Below are positions 8,324 to 17,842 of a stretch of 64,000 bases of DNA, in pieces (the first letter of the stretch is position 1; every line of letters begins with the position of its first letter). The stretch spans positions 62,001 through 126,000 of the forward strand of contig CACDFI010000003.1 in assembly GCA_902551985.1 (NCBI GenBank). Reading direction: 5' to 3'. The notes beneath the pieces are model-generated. The model searched no databases. It worked only from the letters and a program-made list of their open reading frames with translations, and was not told the DNA's origin. The position numbers were made by a program, and so were the translations under genes. Source of the DNA: an uncultured Pelagibacteraceae bacterium. GTDB taxonomy: Bacteria > Pseudomonadota > Alphaproteobacteria > Pelagibacterales > Pelagibacteraceae.

Positions 8324-11316
8324 GATCTAACTCTCTTTCCTTCAGGATCTACATAATGAGAAGAGACAATCTCTACAGGAATTGTTTTGTTTTTTAAAGG
8401 TGACATAGCAAAGAGTTTTTGTCCTATCATATTTTTACCATCTTTAATTATTGCTAAAGAAAATGGGTTATCATATTCAACACTCCAACATGAAGCCGAA
8501 ACATGACCTAATTTTGGATTAGGTAATTTTGCTTTTGGATCTTTTACTATGTAAGATCCTTCAGGTATACTTGTAGTTTTATCAATTGGAACTACGCCAA
8601 CTAATTTTTCTCTATCTGTAGATGTAAAGGCAGATCTGTTTAAAGATCTTTTGCCTATAAAATCTTTTTTCTTACTAACTAGGCCTTCTAAAGACGCATC
8701 GTAAGGGATTGTTCTTCCATCTAATTCAGATCCTGCAACATGGCCCATTTCTATTCTGAGAGTTGATAAAGCTTCAGTTCCATATGGCTGTATTTGAAAT
8801 TCTTGTCCAACTTCCATGATTTTTTCCCACATGAAATATCCGTTATCGGACTCAACGTTAATCTCATATGCTAACTCACCAGAAAACGAAATTCTGTAAA
8901 TTTTTGCAGGAACCCCAAATAAATCAGCTTCTTTATAACCCATAAATGGCAAACCTTCGTTTGAAACATCTAAATCGGGGAATAATTTCATTAATAATTT
9001 TCTAGAATTAGGTCCTGCAATTGCTGCACCTGCCCATTGCTCTGTGGTTGATACAACGTTTACATTTAATTCTGGCCACACTAGTTGTAAATAGTATTCT
9101 AAATGAGATAGAACATTTGCTGCTTGAGCTGTTGTAGTTGTCATGTGATAATGATTTTCGGAAATCCTTGTTGTTGTTCCGTCATCCATAACAATTCCAT
9201 CTTCTCTTAACATTACGCCGTATCTTGCTTTACCCACTGGAAGTTTAAGCCAAGCATTAGTATAAACTCTATTCAAAAACTCTGCTGCATCTGGTCCTTT
9301 AACATCTATTTTACCTAATGTTGTTACATCACATACACCTACATTTTGTCTTACATTCTTTGCCTCTCTTTTTGATGCTTCAAATAACCCTTCATTTCCT
9401 TGCTTGTAATATCTTGGTCTTAACCAAACCCCTGCATCAACAAATACTGCATTATTTTTTTCATGCCATGAATGCATAGGTGATTTTCTTGTTGGTTTAG
9501 AATGTTTGCCAACTTCTCTTCCTACGATTGCTCCAATTGAAACTGGGGTATAAGGAGGTCTAAAAGTAGTATGTCCTACTTGTGGAACAACTTTATTCTC
9601 AATATCAGAAACTAATTGTAATCCATTTAAATTACTCGTTTTTCCTTGGTCCGTAGCCATACCAAGTGTTGTATATCTTTTTACATGCTCGATAGATCTG
9701 AAACCTTCTCTTAGAGCTAGCTCAATATCAGAAACCGCTACGTCATTTTGAAAATCTAAAAACCTTTTATAAGATTTACCTTTTGGTAAAGGAACACACC
9801 AAAATTTGTCATGATCTGTTGATTTTTTTTCTACTACTGTCGGTACTGAAACTTTATTATTTTTTTCAGTTATTTTATTTGAAACATCAAAACCTTTATC
9901 AAAAGCATCTTTAATTGTTTCCTCCAATGTAAATATTCCATTTGCTGACCCAATTGTATTTTCTTGTTGTTTAGATTTATCTGGAACAAATGCATCAATT
10001 TTTTCGTTAAATTTAGATTTGTTTCCTGACTGTGATGCTAAATGAATAGATGGTGTCCAAAAACCTGATACACAGATACAATCACATTTTATATTTTCTA
10101 TGTTAAATAATTCTTTTTTATCATCAGATATTTTAGCGATATCTGCTGATTTAACTTTTTTATAGCCTTTTGCAGCAACAACTACATAGGAGAACTTAAT
10201 TTCAATATTTAAATTTTTTGCCTCAGTTATAATATCTGAAGAAGGATTACTTCTTGTATCCAATATGATTGGATTTACTCCGTTTTTTTTAAATTCAATT
10301 GCAGTTTCATAACCACTGTCATTGTTTGTGAAAATTAAAGGTTTTTTTCCAACTAATACACCATAAACTTTCATATACTCTTTGGCAGCTGACGATAACA
10401 TAACGCCAGGAGTATCATTGTTTCCAAAAACTAAAGGTCTTTCAATTGAACCTGACGAAATCAATACTTCATTTGCTCTTATGTACCACAAACGTTGTTT
10501 AGGGAGATATTTTTGAGTTTTTGGCAAGTGATCACTAATACGCTCTGACATTACTAACATATTGTGATCATAGTAACCAAAAACTTGCGATCTATTTTTT
10601 ACTGTAACATTAGGCATGGACTTTAGTTCTGCTATAATTTTTTCTGTCCACTCGACACCTGTTTGATTTCCTATATTTACATCACTTGTTAATAAGCTGC
10701 CTCCAAATCTTGGTTTATCCTCAGCCAATATTACTCGGGCTCCATTCTTTGCAGCGGCATAAGCACTTGCTAAACCTGAAGGTCCAGATCCTGTTATTAA
10801 TAAATCACAATACTCATATTTATGCTCATATCTCTCTTTATCATGTTTGATAGAGGCTTGTCCAAATCCAGCCGCCATTCGAATAAAAGGTTCATATATT
10901 TTATACCAAAAGCTAGGAGGCCACATAAATGTTTTGTAATAAAAACCAGCTGGAAAAAACATTTTTAAAAAATTATTTATCGCTCCAATATCAAAATTTA
11001 CACTAGGCCAACAATTAACACTCTTAACCTCTAGTCCTTCAAAAATTTCTTGTTCTGTTGCTCTTATATTTGGATCTCTCTCTTTATTTCTGTCTAACTG
11101 CAGAATTGCATAGGGTTCATCAACGCCAACTCCAAAAAAACCCCTAGGCCTATGATATTTAAAACTTCTACCTACTAAATGAACTCCATTCGCTATTAAG
11201 GCAGATGCGATTGTATCTCCCTCGAAACCAAAATATTTTTTGCCATTAAACTTAAATGAGATTTTTTTTTCTCTATTGACCATTCCAACATTATCTAATC
11301 TAAAATCCTGGGACAT
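8320..11316 (-). CDS. soxA: Sarcosine oxidase-type alpha subunit (SoxA/MgdC)
   Basis: This 998-residue subunit carries, in order, an N-terminal ferredoxin-fold-like domain (residues about 15-110, with FEGDTIASALIANGV), a dinucleotide-binding Rossmann domain (GSGPSGLASAYAAA near residue 176), a linker disulfide-reductase-like region, and from about residue 635 a GcvT-like tetrahydrofolate domain (SKREAKNVRQNVGVCDVT, then GAAIAGPNSRKLL and AYEINVESDNGYFMW). In the characterised enzyme, alpha binds NAD and folate and passes the methylene group to THF. The length is normal for the family. It overlaps soxD by 1 nt and soxG by 4 nt. Nothing appears broken. Confidence 0.95.
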   Translation of the reverse strand: MSQDFRLDNVGMVNREKKISFKFNGKKYFGFEGDTIASALIANGVHLVGRSFKYHRPRGFFGVGVDEPYAILQLDRNKERDPNIRATEQEIFEGLEVKSVNCWPSVNFDIGAINNFLKMFFPAGFYYKTFMWPPSFWYKIYEPFIRMAAGFGQASIKHDKERYEHKYEYCDLLITGSGPSGLASAYAAAKNGARVILAEDKPRFGGSLLTSDVNIGNQTGVEWTEKIIAELKSMPNVTVKNRSQVFGYYDHNMLVMSERISDHLPKTQKYLPKQRLWYIRANEVLISSGSIERPLVFGNNDTPGVMLSSAAKEYMKVYGVLVGKKPLIFTNNDSGYETAIEFKKNGVNPIILDTRSNPSSDIITEAKNLNIEIKFSYVVVAAKGYKKVKSADIAKISDDKKELFNIENIKCDCICVSGFWTPSIHLASQSGNKSKFNEKIDAFVPDKSKQQENTIGSANGIFTLEETIKDAFDKGFDVSNKITEKNNKVSVPTVVEKKSTDHDKFWCVPLPKGKSYKRFLDFQNDVAVSDIELALREGFRSIEHVKRYTTLGMATDQGKTSNLNGLQLVSDIENKVVPQVGHTTFRPPYTPVSIGAIVGREVGKHSKPTRKSPMHSWHEKNNAVFVDAGVWLRPRYYKQGNEGLFEASKREAKNVRQNVGVCDVTTLGKIDVKGPDAAEFLNRVYTNAWLKLPVGKARYGVMLREDGIVMDDGTTTRISENHYHMTTTTAQAANVLSHLEYYLQLVWPELNVNVVSTTEQWAGAAIAGPNSRKLLMKLFPDLDVSNEGLPFMGYKEADLFGVPAKIYRISFSGELAYEINVESDNGYFMWEKIMEVGQEFQIQPYGTEALSTLRIEMGHVAGSELDGRTIPYDASLEGLVSKKKDFIGKRSLNRSAFTSTDREKLVGVVPIDKTTSIPEGSYIVKDPKAKLPNPKLGHVSASCWSVEYDNPFSLAIIKDGKNMIGQKLFAMSPLKNKTIPVEIVSSHYVDPEGKRVRS

Positions 11317-11585
11317 TATTCTATTGCTTCGTTTGCTTTATAAGTTTTAAAAATTTCGTGAGTTGATGTATCTCTCTCAACTTTAATCCATTGTCTACAT
11401 CCAGAAATATGATGCCATAATTCTAAATGTTTTCCTCTTGGACTTTTTCTTAAGTATACAAAATTATCCCATTCTTGATCGCTTATTTCTTTATTTAGTT
11501 CAGGACGCTTTACTGTTGCATCTCCGCCATAAGCAAATTCATTCTGAGATCTAAGTCCACAATGTGGACAGTTGATATATAACAT
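11316..11585 (-). CDS. soxD: Sarcosine oxidase-type delta subunit (SoxD/MgdB)
   Basis: An 89-residue zinc-binding delta subunit. The expected ligands are visible: the INCPHCG pair at residues 6 and 9, and His59/Cys63 in LELWHHISGCRQW. Other family hallmarks are RPELNKEISDQEWDNFVYLR and SPRGKHLELW. It is a structural subunit of the heterotetramer, placed between the beta and alpha genes exactly as in known operons. It starts directly after the soxB stop and overlaps the soxA start by one base. Confidence is very high for the family; the substrate of the complex is not settled. Confidence 0.95.
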   Translation of the reverse strand: MLYINCPHCGLRSQNEFAYGGDATVKRPELNKEISDQEWDNFVYLRKSPRGKHLELWHHISGCRQWIKVERDTSTHEIFKTYKANEAIE

Positions 11586-12842
11586 TTATGATATCCAGGT
11601 TTTAGTTCCTAGGCCTTTTTCATCAATTAAATTTCCAGTGCTAAATCTGTTTAGGCTATAACCAGCATTTAAATCATGAACTCTATCTTGAGCAATTGTA
11701 TGTGCAAAAGTCCACCCGGAAGCTGGGGTTGCCTTAAATCCACCATAGCACCAACCACAATTTAAATATAATCCATTAATGTGCGTTTTATCAATAATTG
11801 GCGATCCATCCATGGACATATCCATTATTCCACCCCAAGTTCTTAACATTTTTAATTTGCTAAGAAATGGAAACATCGCAATCCCTTCTGTTAAAACATG
11901 TTGAAGAGTTGGTAGGTTTCCTCTTTGAGAATAACTATTATATCCATCTAAGTCTCCACCCATAACCATTTCCCCTTTATCTGATTGGCTACAATAAAAA
12001 TGTCCTGCACCAAATGTAACAACATGATCAAGCAAAGGTTTAATAGGCTCTGAAACACATGCCTGAAGCAAATGAGTTTCAATTGGCAAAGTCATATTTA
12101 ACATTTCTGCCAAAATATTTGTACTTCCTGCAACACATAAACCAACTTTCTTTGCTTTAATATCTCCTTTAGAAGTTCTTACTCCAAGAATTTTTCCATT
12201 TGAGACATCAAATCCCGTAACTTCACAATTTTGAATTATGTCAACACCCATAGAGTCTGCTTGTCTCGCATAACCCCAGGCAACAGCATCGTGTCTTGCT
12301 GTTCCAGCGCTTGGTTGCATCAAGCCTCCAAAAATTGGAAACCTTACATTGTCAGAAAAGTCTGCCATTGGAATTAACTTTTGAACTTCTTCTCTATTTA
12401 ACAAAACCGCATCAATGCCGTTCAAACGCATCGAATTTCCCCTTCTTGAATAGGCATTCATTTGTGCATCTGAGTGGGCAAGATTAATTATTCCTCTTGG
12501 GGAAAACATTACATTGTAATTTAAATCTTGGCTCATCTTTCTCCAAAGATCCATACCAAATTCACTAAACAAACCATTCTCATCATGCATGTAATTAGAC
12601 CTAATAATAGTTGTATTCCTTCCAACGTTTCCTCCACCTATCCAACCTTTTTCAATGATAGCAACATTTGTAATGTTGTGTTCTTTTGCTAAGTAATATG
12701 CGGTTGCTAATCCATGGCCTCCCCCGCCAATGATAATTACATCGTATTCTTTTTTAGGGGTTGGATCTTTCCATGCAACTTCCCAATTTTGATGATCTGA
12801 GAATGCATTTTTTATTAGACTAAAAACTGAGTATTTTTGCAT
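11586..12842 (-). CDS. soxB: Sarcosine oxidase-type beta subunit (SoxB/MgdA)
   Basis: The 418-residue flavin-binding catalytic subunit and first gene of the operon. The FAD loop VIIIGGGGHGLATAYYLA is at residues 35-52, and the covalent FMN-type histidine motif is visible as SAGTARHDAVAWGYA, with His near residue 184. The C-terminal GWCYGGFKATPASGW is the usual flavin/substrate-site motif. The enzyme would oxidise an N-methylated amino acid, giving the demethylated product, hydrogen peroxide or reduced carrier, and 5,10-methylene-THF. Upstream is a 128-nt gap shared with divergent fhs, consistent with joint one-carbon regulation. In methylamine users the homologous complex is N-methylglutamate dehydrogenase, and relevant synthesis genes occur 25 kb away here. 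Confidence 0.93.
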   Translation of the reverse strand: MQKYSVFSLIKNAFSDHQNWEVAWKDPTPKKEYDVIIIGGGGHGLATAYYLAKEHNITNVAIIEKGWIGGGNVGRNTTIIRSNYMHDENGLFSEFGMDLWRKMSQDLNYNVMFSPRGIINLAHSDAQMNAYSRRGNSMRLNGIDAVLLNREEVQKLIPMADFSDNVRFPIFGGLMQPSAGTARHDAVAWGYARQADSMGVDIIQNCEVTGFDVSNGKILGVRTSKGDIKAKKVGLCVAGSTNILAEMLNMTLPIETHLLQACVSEPIKPLLDHVVTFGAGHFYCSQSDKGEMVMGGDLDGYNSYSQRGNLPTLQHVLTEGIAMFPFLSKLKMLRTWGGIMDMSMDGSPIIDKTHINGLYLNCGWCYGGFKATPASGWTFAHTIAQDRVHDLNAGYSLNRFSTGNLIDEKGLGTKTWIS

Positions 12843-12970
12843 TTTATAATTTTATCTAAATAAATTTAAATTTTTTCTTATTTTTTATATATATATTTTT
12901 TAGATGTTTAAAATCCTATTAAAAAAGTATAGAAATTTTGCACATTAATTTATTATAGGTTTTAAACCAA
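12843..12970. promoter_or_regulatory. Divergent promoter gap between soxB and fhs
   Basis: This 128-nt gap separates leftward soxB and rightward fhs and must hold both promoters. It is almost pure A/T with a TATATATATATT tract near 12885-12897 and a TATTATAGG element just before fhs near 12950-12958. I see no hairpin, riboswitch fold or convincing SigA pair with correct spacing. Shared control of the two folate-linked units is an inference from the layout only. Confidence 0.4.
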
Positions 12971-14647
12971 ATGTCAAAAACAGATATCCAAATTGCAAGA
13001 GATGCAAATATGAAACCAATTCAAGAGATTTTGGATGGGGTTGGTGTTCCAGATAATGCTGAGGCATATAGTCCAATAAGTAGATACATAGCTAAGATTA
13101 AACTGGAATATCTTGAAAAATTTAAAAATAAAAAAGACGGAAAATTAATATTAGTTACAGCAATTACTCCTACTCCAGCTGGAGAAGGAAAAACAACCAC
13201 TTCAGTGGGATTGTCTGATGGATTAAATAAAATAGGTAAAAAATCTATTGTTTGTTTAAGAGAGCCGAGCTTAGGTCCTTCATTTGGAATGAAGGGTGGC
13301 GCAGCTGGTGGTGGTTATGCACAAGTTGTTCCTATGGAACAAATAAATCTTCATTTCACAGGTGACTTTCACGCAATCACTTCTGCTCACAATCTATTAT
13401 CTGCTTTAATAGATAACCATATTTATTGGGGTAATAAATTAAATATAGATGTGAGAAGAATAGTTTGGAAAAGAGTGCTTGATATGAATGATCGAGCATT
13501 AAGGTCAATCAATATTAATCTTGGTGGGGTTGCAAATGGTTTCCCAAGAGAAGATGGTTTTGATATCACAGTTGCATCCGAAATCATGGCGATCTTTTGT
13601 TTATCTAATGATCTACATGATCTTGAAAATAGAATTGGAAATATAACTGTTGCTTACACAAGAGATAAAAAACCAATTTATGCAAAAGATTTAAATGCAC
13701 ATGGTCCAATGACTGTTTTGTTAAAAGACGCAATTAGACCAAATGTAACTCAAACTTTGGAAAATAATCCCGCAATAATCCACGGAGGTCCTTTCGCTAA
13801 TATTGCACATGGTTGTAATTCTGTATTAGCAACTAAGACAGCATTAAAACTATCAGACTATGTTGTTACTGAAGCAGGATTTGGTGCCGATCTAGGTGCT
13901 GAAAAATTCTTAGATATAAAATGTAGAAAATCAGGATTAAAACCAAGTTGTGTGGTGATTGTAGCAACTATTAGAGCATTAAAAATGCACGGTGGTGTTA
14001 ACAAAGATGAGCTCAAAAATGAAAATATAGATGCTGTAAAAAAAGGATTGGTGAATTTAGATAGACATATTGAAAATATTCAAAAATTTGGCTTGCCTGT
14101 TACTGTAGCTATTAATCACTTTGTTTTGGATACAGACAAAGAGGTCGATGAAGTTATAAAATTTTGTCAACAAAAAGGTGTAACAGCATCAATATCAAAA
14201 CATTGGGAAAAAGGTGGAGAAGGAGCAGTAGATTTAGCAAACAATGTTGCTGAACTATGTGAAAAAGAAAGTGACTTCAAATTTTTATACGATGATAAAA
14301 TATCATTGTTTAAAAAAATTGAGACGATTGCTAAGGAATTATATAGAGCAAGTGAAGTTGTAGCGGATACTAAAATAAGAGAACAATTAAAAAATTTTGA
14401 AGAGACAGGTTACCAATCCTTGCCAATTTGTATTGCAAAGACACAATATAGTTTTTCTACAGACCCTAATTTAAAAGGTGCACCATCCGGACATGTGCTA
14501 CCAATAAGAGAAGTAAGGTTATCATCAGGAGCAGAATTTATCGTAGTTGTTTGCGGTGCAATAATGACTATGCCTGGGTTACCAAAAGTGCCAGCTGCAG
14601 ATAAAATAAAAATTAATGATAAAGGTGAAACAGAAGGTTTATTTTAA
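12971..14647 (+). CDS. fhs: Formate-tetrahydrofolate ligase
   Basis: This enzyme joins formate to tetrahydrofolate using ATP, giving 10-formyl-THF. The P-loop appears as [16 protein letters not shown] near residue 67, followed by [20 protein letters not shown] near 97, [19 protein letters not shown] near 125 and the C-terminal [16 protein letters not shown]. The length of 558 residues is normal. In a methylated-compound oxidiser it can run in reverse, releasing formate and ATP from C1 units produced by the adjacent sarcosine oxidase-type enzyme and by TMAO demethylase. Its last 9 nt overlap the convergent amidotransferase gene. Confidence 0.97.
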   Translation: MSKTDIQIARDANMKPIQEILDGVGVPDNAEAYSPISRYIAKIKLEYLEKFKNKKDGKLILVTAITPTPAGEGKTTTSVGLSDGLNKIGKKSIVCLREPSLGPSFGMKGGAAGGGYAQVVPMEQINLHFTGDFHAITSAHNLLSALIDNHIYWGNKLNIDVRRIVWKRVLDMNDRALRSININLGGVANGFPREDGFDITVASEIMAIFCLSNDLHDLENRIGNITVAYTRDKKPIYAKDLNAHGPMTVLLKDAIRPNVTQTLENNPAIIHGGPFANIAHGCNSVLATKTALKLSDYVVTEAGFGADLGAEKFLDIKCRKSGLKPSCVVIVATIRALKMHGGVNKDELKNENIDAVKKGLVNLDRHIENIQKFGLPVTVAINHFVLDTDKEVDEVIKFCQQKGVTASISKHWEKGGEGAVDLANNVAELCEKESDFKFLYDDKISLFKKIETIAKELYRASEVVADTKIREQLKNFEETGYQSLPICIAKTQYSFSTDPNLKGAPSGHVLPIREVRLSSGAEFIVVVCGAIMTMPGLPKVPAADKIKINDKGETEGLF

Positions 14648-15424
14648 AAGATAATTTAACCAATTTTCAAGTTCTCGCATTCTAAGATCTTTATTTGATT
14701 TTTTATTTTCCTCTGCAATCATAGCTACATGATTGTTTATCTCCTCCTCATCAACAAAAGCTTTATTATTTAACAGACGATCTTTTCTAAAATGAATAAG
14801 ACTTATCATTTTATCATAAGTAATTTCTGGGTGGTATTGAATTCCCCAAATATCACTTACTCCAGATTTGAAATTGACCCCCATTACTTTATTTATAGGA
14901 TTTGAAGCCAACAAGATTGAATTTTTAGGTAATTTTACAACTTCATCAAAATTGAATGCTGGAGTGTTAAAAGTTTCATTTTTGTTTTTATAAATTGGAT
15001 GTTGCAATCCATTACTATTGATCTCAATATCATGAGCTATTCCTCTATGAGATCCAGTCATGCATCTTTTTACTTGTCCTCCAGCAACTGTAGCGGCTAC
15101 CTGAAGACCCCAACAAATTGCTAGTATTTTTTTTATTTTATTTTGACATGATTTCATAAATTCTATTTGTCTTCTTATTTCTTGTGTATCATTATATATA
15201 TTTAAACTACTTCCTCCCCAGATCATTCCATCAAATTTTTCTAAACCTTTTGCTACTTCTGAAATATTTTTATCAGATGAAGGATTGACTACATCAATTT
15301 CTAAATCATTTGTGAAATAACTAATACTATCTTTTAGACTTTCAGTGTGAGTTTTTATTCCACCTTCAGTAAAACTTTGATTTTCCTCTTTAAGATTACC
15401 TTCAACTATTAATATCTTTTTCAT
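14639..15424 (-). CDS. Class I glutamine amidotransferase domain protein
   Basis: A 261-residue protein with a complete GATase1 triad: nucleophile Cys in [12 protein letters not shown] near residue 103, and His/Glu in [12 protein letters not shown] near residue 193. The oxyanion-side loop is [13 protein letters not shown]. It resembles GMP-synthase-like amidotransferases that stand alone and act on small amides or gamma-glutamyl compounds. It is the last gene of the leftward carbohydrate cluster, overlapping the Fe-alcohol dehydrogenase gene by 4 nt (ATGA) and convergently overlapping fhs by 9 nt. An amidotransferase is unexpected after sugar transport genes; it may process a nitrogen-containing solute or be co-transcribed for other reasons. 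Confidence 0.85.
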   Translation of the reverse strand: MKKILIVEGNLKEENQSFTEGGIKTHTESLKDSISYFTNDLEIDVVNPSSDKNISEVAKGLEKFDGMIWGGSSLNIYNDTQEIRRQIEFMKSCQNKIKKILAICWGLQVAATVAGGQVKRCMTGSHRGIAHDIEINSNGLQHPIYKNKNETFNTPAFNFDEVVKLPKNSILLASNPINKVMGVNFKSGVSDIWGIQYHPEITYDKMISLIHFRKDRLLNNKAFVDEEEINNHVAMIAEENKKSNKDLRMRELENWLNYLLK

Positions 15425-16584
15425 TTAAACAATTCTCCAGAGATGCTATTTTTGTAAATTATTTTCATATCAGAAATTGTCAATGTTTTGGGGTTAGATG
15501 TAGTTGACGGGTCATTCAAAGCCATTTCAGATAGTTCATCTATATCGAGCTTATTTATATCAATCACATCTGATAATTTATGAGGTATTTCTAATTCTTT
15601 TCTTAAATCTAGTATCCATTCTAAGAAAGAATTAAAACTTTTCGATAAATTGAGATAATCACAAATAGAAATAATTCTCTCTTCTATAGCTTCTCTATTG
15701 AAAGTTAATACATATGGCATGAATATTGCGTTAGATAATCCATGATGAATATTGAACTTAGCATTTAATGGATGACTTAATGAATGAATGGCACCAAGAC
15801 CTTTCTGAAAAGCGGTTGAACCCATACTGGCAGCAGCTAACAAATCAGATCTTGCATCAAGGTCATTACCATTATGTACTGCATTTAATAAAGATTTCTT
15901 TATTAGTTTTATTCCTTCAATTGCAATTCCATCAGCCATAGGATGAAAGCCTGGCGCACAAAACGCCTCTAAATTATGTGCTAATGCATCCATGCCTGTT
16001 GCTCCTGTTAATCGTGGAGAAAGATCTTTTGTTAAAATTGGGTCTAAAATAACTATTGATGGTAAAAATTTTGGATGGAAAATTATTTTTTTAACTCCAG
16101 TTTCTTTATTTATTATCGCAGAAGCTCTCCCTGTTTCTGAACCAGTTCCTGCTGTGGTTGGGATAGCAATTATAGGGGGTATATTTTCATTATTTGCTCT
16201 TTTCCAATAATCTCCAATATCCTCAAAGTCCCATATAGGTCTTGTTTGTGCAGACATAAATGCAATTGCTTTTCCCACATCAAGTCCGCTTCCGCCTCCA
16301 AAAGCAATTACCCCATCGCAATTATTTTTCTTAAATTCTTTAACACCTTCTTCAACATTCTCACCAAAAGGATTTCCTGAAAAATCAGAGAACACTACTA
16401 TATTATCAATTTTATTTTTAATTTTTGAAATTACTTCTTTAACCATTGGTAAGTTTATCAAATCCTTATCGGTCACAAATAAAGGATTTTGAATTTTTAA
16501 ATTTGAACAGGCCAAATAAAGATCTTTTATTCTATCTTTGCCAACCCAGATAGTAGTAGGATAATTCCAATTATAATTACTCAT
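15421..16584 (-). CDS. Iron-containing (type III) alcohol dehydrogenase
   Basis: A 387-residue NAD(P)-dependent dehydrogenase. The dinucleotide loop is VIAFGGGSGLDVGKAIA near residue 90 and the PTTAGTGSETGRAS motif lies near 140. Metal ligands are expected at D (GATGMDALAHNLEAF, near 198-202), H in LSHPLNAKFNIHHGLSNA near residues 265-279 and the second H there. All are present, so it should be active on an alcohol, diol or hydroxy acid. It overlaps the GH63-type gene upstream by 8 nt and the amidotransferase downstream by 4 nt. In context it could oxidise a product released by the glycosidase, such as glycerol or a related polyol. Confidence 0.92.
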   Translation of the reverse strand: MSNYNWNYPTTIWVGKDRIKDLYLACSNLKIQNPLFVTDKDLINLPMVKEVISKIKNKIDNIVVFSDFSGNPFGENVEEGVKEFKKNNCDGVIAFGGGSGLDVGKAIAFMSAQTRPIWDFEDIGDYWKRANNENIPPIIAIPTTAGTGSETGRASAIINKETGVKKIIFHPKFLPSIVILDPILTKDLSPRLTGATGMDALAHNLEAFCAPGFHPMADGIAIEGIKLIKKSLLNAVHNGNDLDARSDLLAAASMGSTAFQKGLGAIHSLSHPLNAKFNIHHGLSNAIFMPYVLTFNREAIEERIISICDYLNLSKSFNSFLEWILDLRKELEIPHKLSDVIDINKLDIDELSEMALNDPSTTSNPKTLTISDMKIIYKNSISGELFK

Positions 16585-17842
16585 ATTTATTCTCTAAAAT
16601 TAAATCTAAAAATAAGGATGCAGTCCATGAAAAGTTGGTTGCGCCAAATCCTTTTCCGGTTTTGCAACTAAAATATTCATTAAAACCTTTTTGTTTTACA
16701 AGATCGATTGTTTTCTTTTTGATTTGGTTTGCAAATCTATTATCTTTATTTTTTAATCCTTGATAGATAATCCAATTACAGTTTATCCACACTGGTCCTC
16801 GCCAATATCTTTTTTCTTCAAATTTTCGATGATTTGATTTTATACTTGAAAAAAAATATTTTTCTTTATTGCTATGTTTTTTTAAATTTTTGATAATTTT
16901 ATTGTTTAATTTTTTATCTCTTAAATCAGCAAATAAAATAAAATAATGTGTGATAGATGGGATTGTTATTTTTTTTTTATTTTTTAAATCAAGATTAAAA
17001 AAACTATTATTCTTTTTATTATACAGTTTAACAATTTTTTTCTCAGACCTTGAAATATACGATTCTATTTCATTACTTTTCAAATCAAACATTTTTAATA
17101 GTTTAACAAGATCTTTATTTGCCCTCAAAAATATCGAATTAAATCCGACATCAACAACATTAAATAACGAAGCTTTGAAAAGTTTGTTTGGATTATAATT
17201 ATTTTTTCTTAAGTGATTTTTAATTGTTACATATCTATCATAATCTATGTCTAAGGGTCTGTATTCAGGGTTAACCACTTTGTTATCGCCCCTTTTGTAT
17301 TTTAAATTCTTTGGAATTTTTACTTTACTCATCGGATCATCCCATAGAGGTGAATTGTCATACCCACTCTCCCATGGATGTAAAATTGAGACTAATCCTG
17401 AGTTATTTGGGTCTCTAAATTTAATGAACCATTTGTGATATTTTAAAACACCTTTAATAATTTTTTTAAATTCAGCTTTTTCTTTTTTAATTTTATTTTT
17501 ATCTAAAATTAACTTTATTATTATTGCCAAAATAGGAGGTTGGGTAATTCCAGATGAATGAATTTTATTTCCACAGGCCCAAACAGAATGGTTTGGATAA
17601 TAATTAGTATTTAAATCATGAAACAAAATATGTGGTATCATTCCATCTTTCCATTGACCTCTAATAAGCGTATTTAATTCATCTAAAGCATATTTAATTT
17701 TAAAATGTGAATAACCTAAAGCTATAAATCCAGAGTCCCAATTCCATTGAGCAGGGTATAATTTATTATTGGTTGGTAAAGTGTATCCCTTTTTTTTATT
17801 ACCTAATAACACTTTTTTAGCTGAATTAATAAATTTTTTCAT
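16577..17842 (-). CDS. GH63/GH37-type (alpha/alpha)6 glycoside hydrolase
   Basis: A 421-residue cytoplasmic protein, without signal peptide, of the MGH1-like/GH63 group. Diagnostic segments are PAQWNWDSGFIALGYSHF near residue 30, the HPWESGYDNSPLWDD motif near residue 150 and RYWRGPVWINCNWII near residue 350. The HPWESG-DNSP motif is what I remember from mannosylglycerate and glucosylglycerate hydrolases. The protein would therefore cut a small imported glycoside inside the cell. The gene overlaps the Fe-ADH by 8 nt and the permease by 1 nt, so import and hydrolysis are coupled. Lysine and asparagine content is extreme even for this genome. The exact substrate is inferred. Confidence 0.82.
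   Translation of the reverse strand: MKKFINSAKKVLLGNKKKGYTLPTNNKLYPAQWNWDSGFIALGYSHFKIKYALDELNTLIRGQWKDGMIPHILFHDLNTNYYPNHSVWACGNKIHSSGITQPPILAIIIKLILDKNKIKKEKAEFKKIIKGVLKYHKWFIKFRDPNNSGLVSILHPWESGYDNSPLWDDPMSKVKIPKNLKYKRGDNKVVNPEYRPLDIDYDRYVTIKNHLRKNNYNPNKLFKASLFNVVDVGFNSIFLRANKDLVKLLKMFDLKSNEIESYISRSEKKIVKLYNKKNNSFFNLDLKNKKKITIPSITHYFILFADLRDKKLNNKIIKNLKKHSNKEKYFFSSIKSNHRKFEEKRYWRGPVWINCNWIIYQGLKNKDNRFANQIKKKTIDLVKQKGFNEYFSCKTGKGFGATNFSWTASLFLDLILENKYE

Noticed and set aside
12843..12970. Possible glycine or other riboswitch before fhs or soxB
   Set aside because: I could find no paired elements or conserved core sequence; the gap is simple AT-rich DNA.
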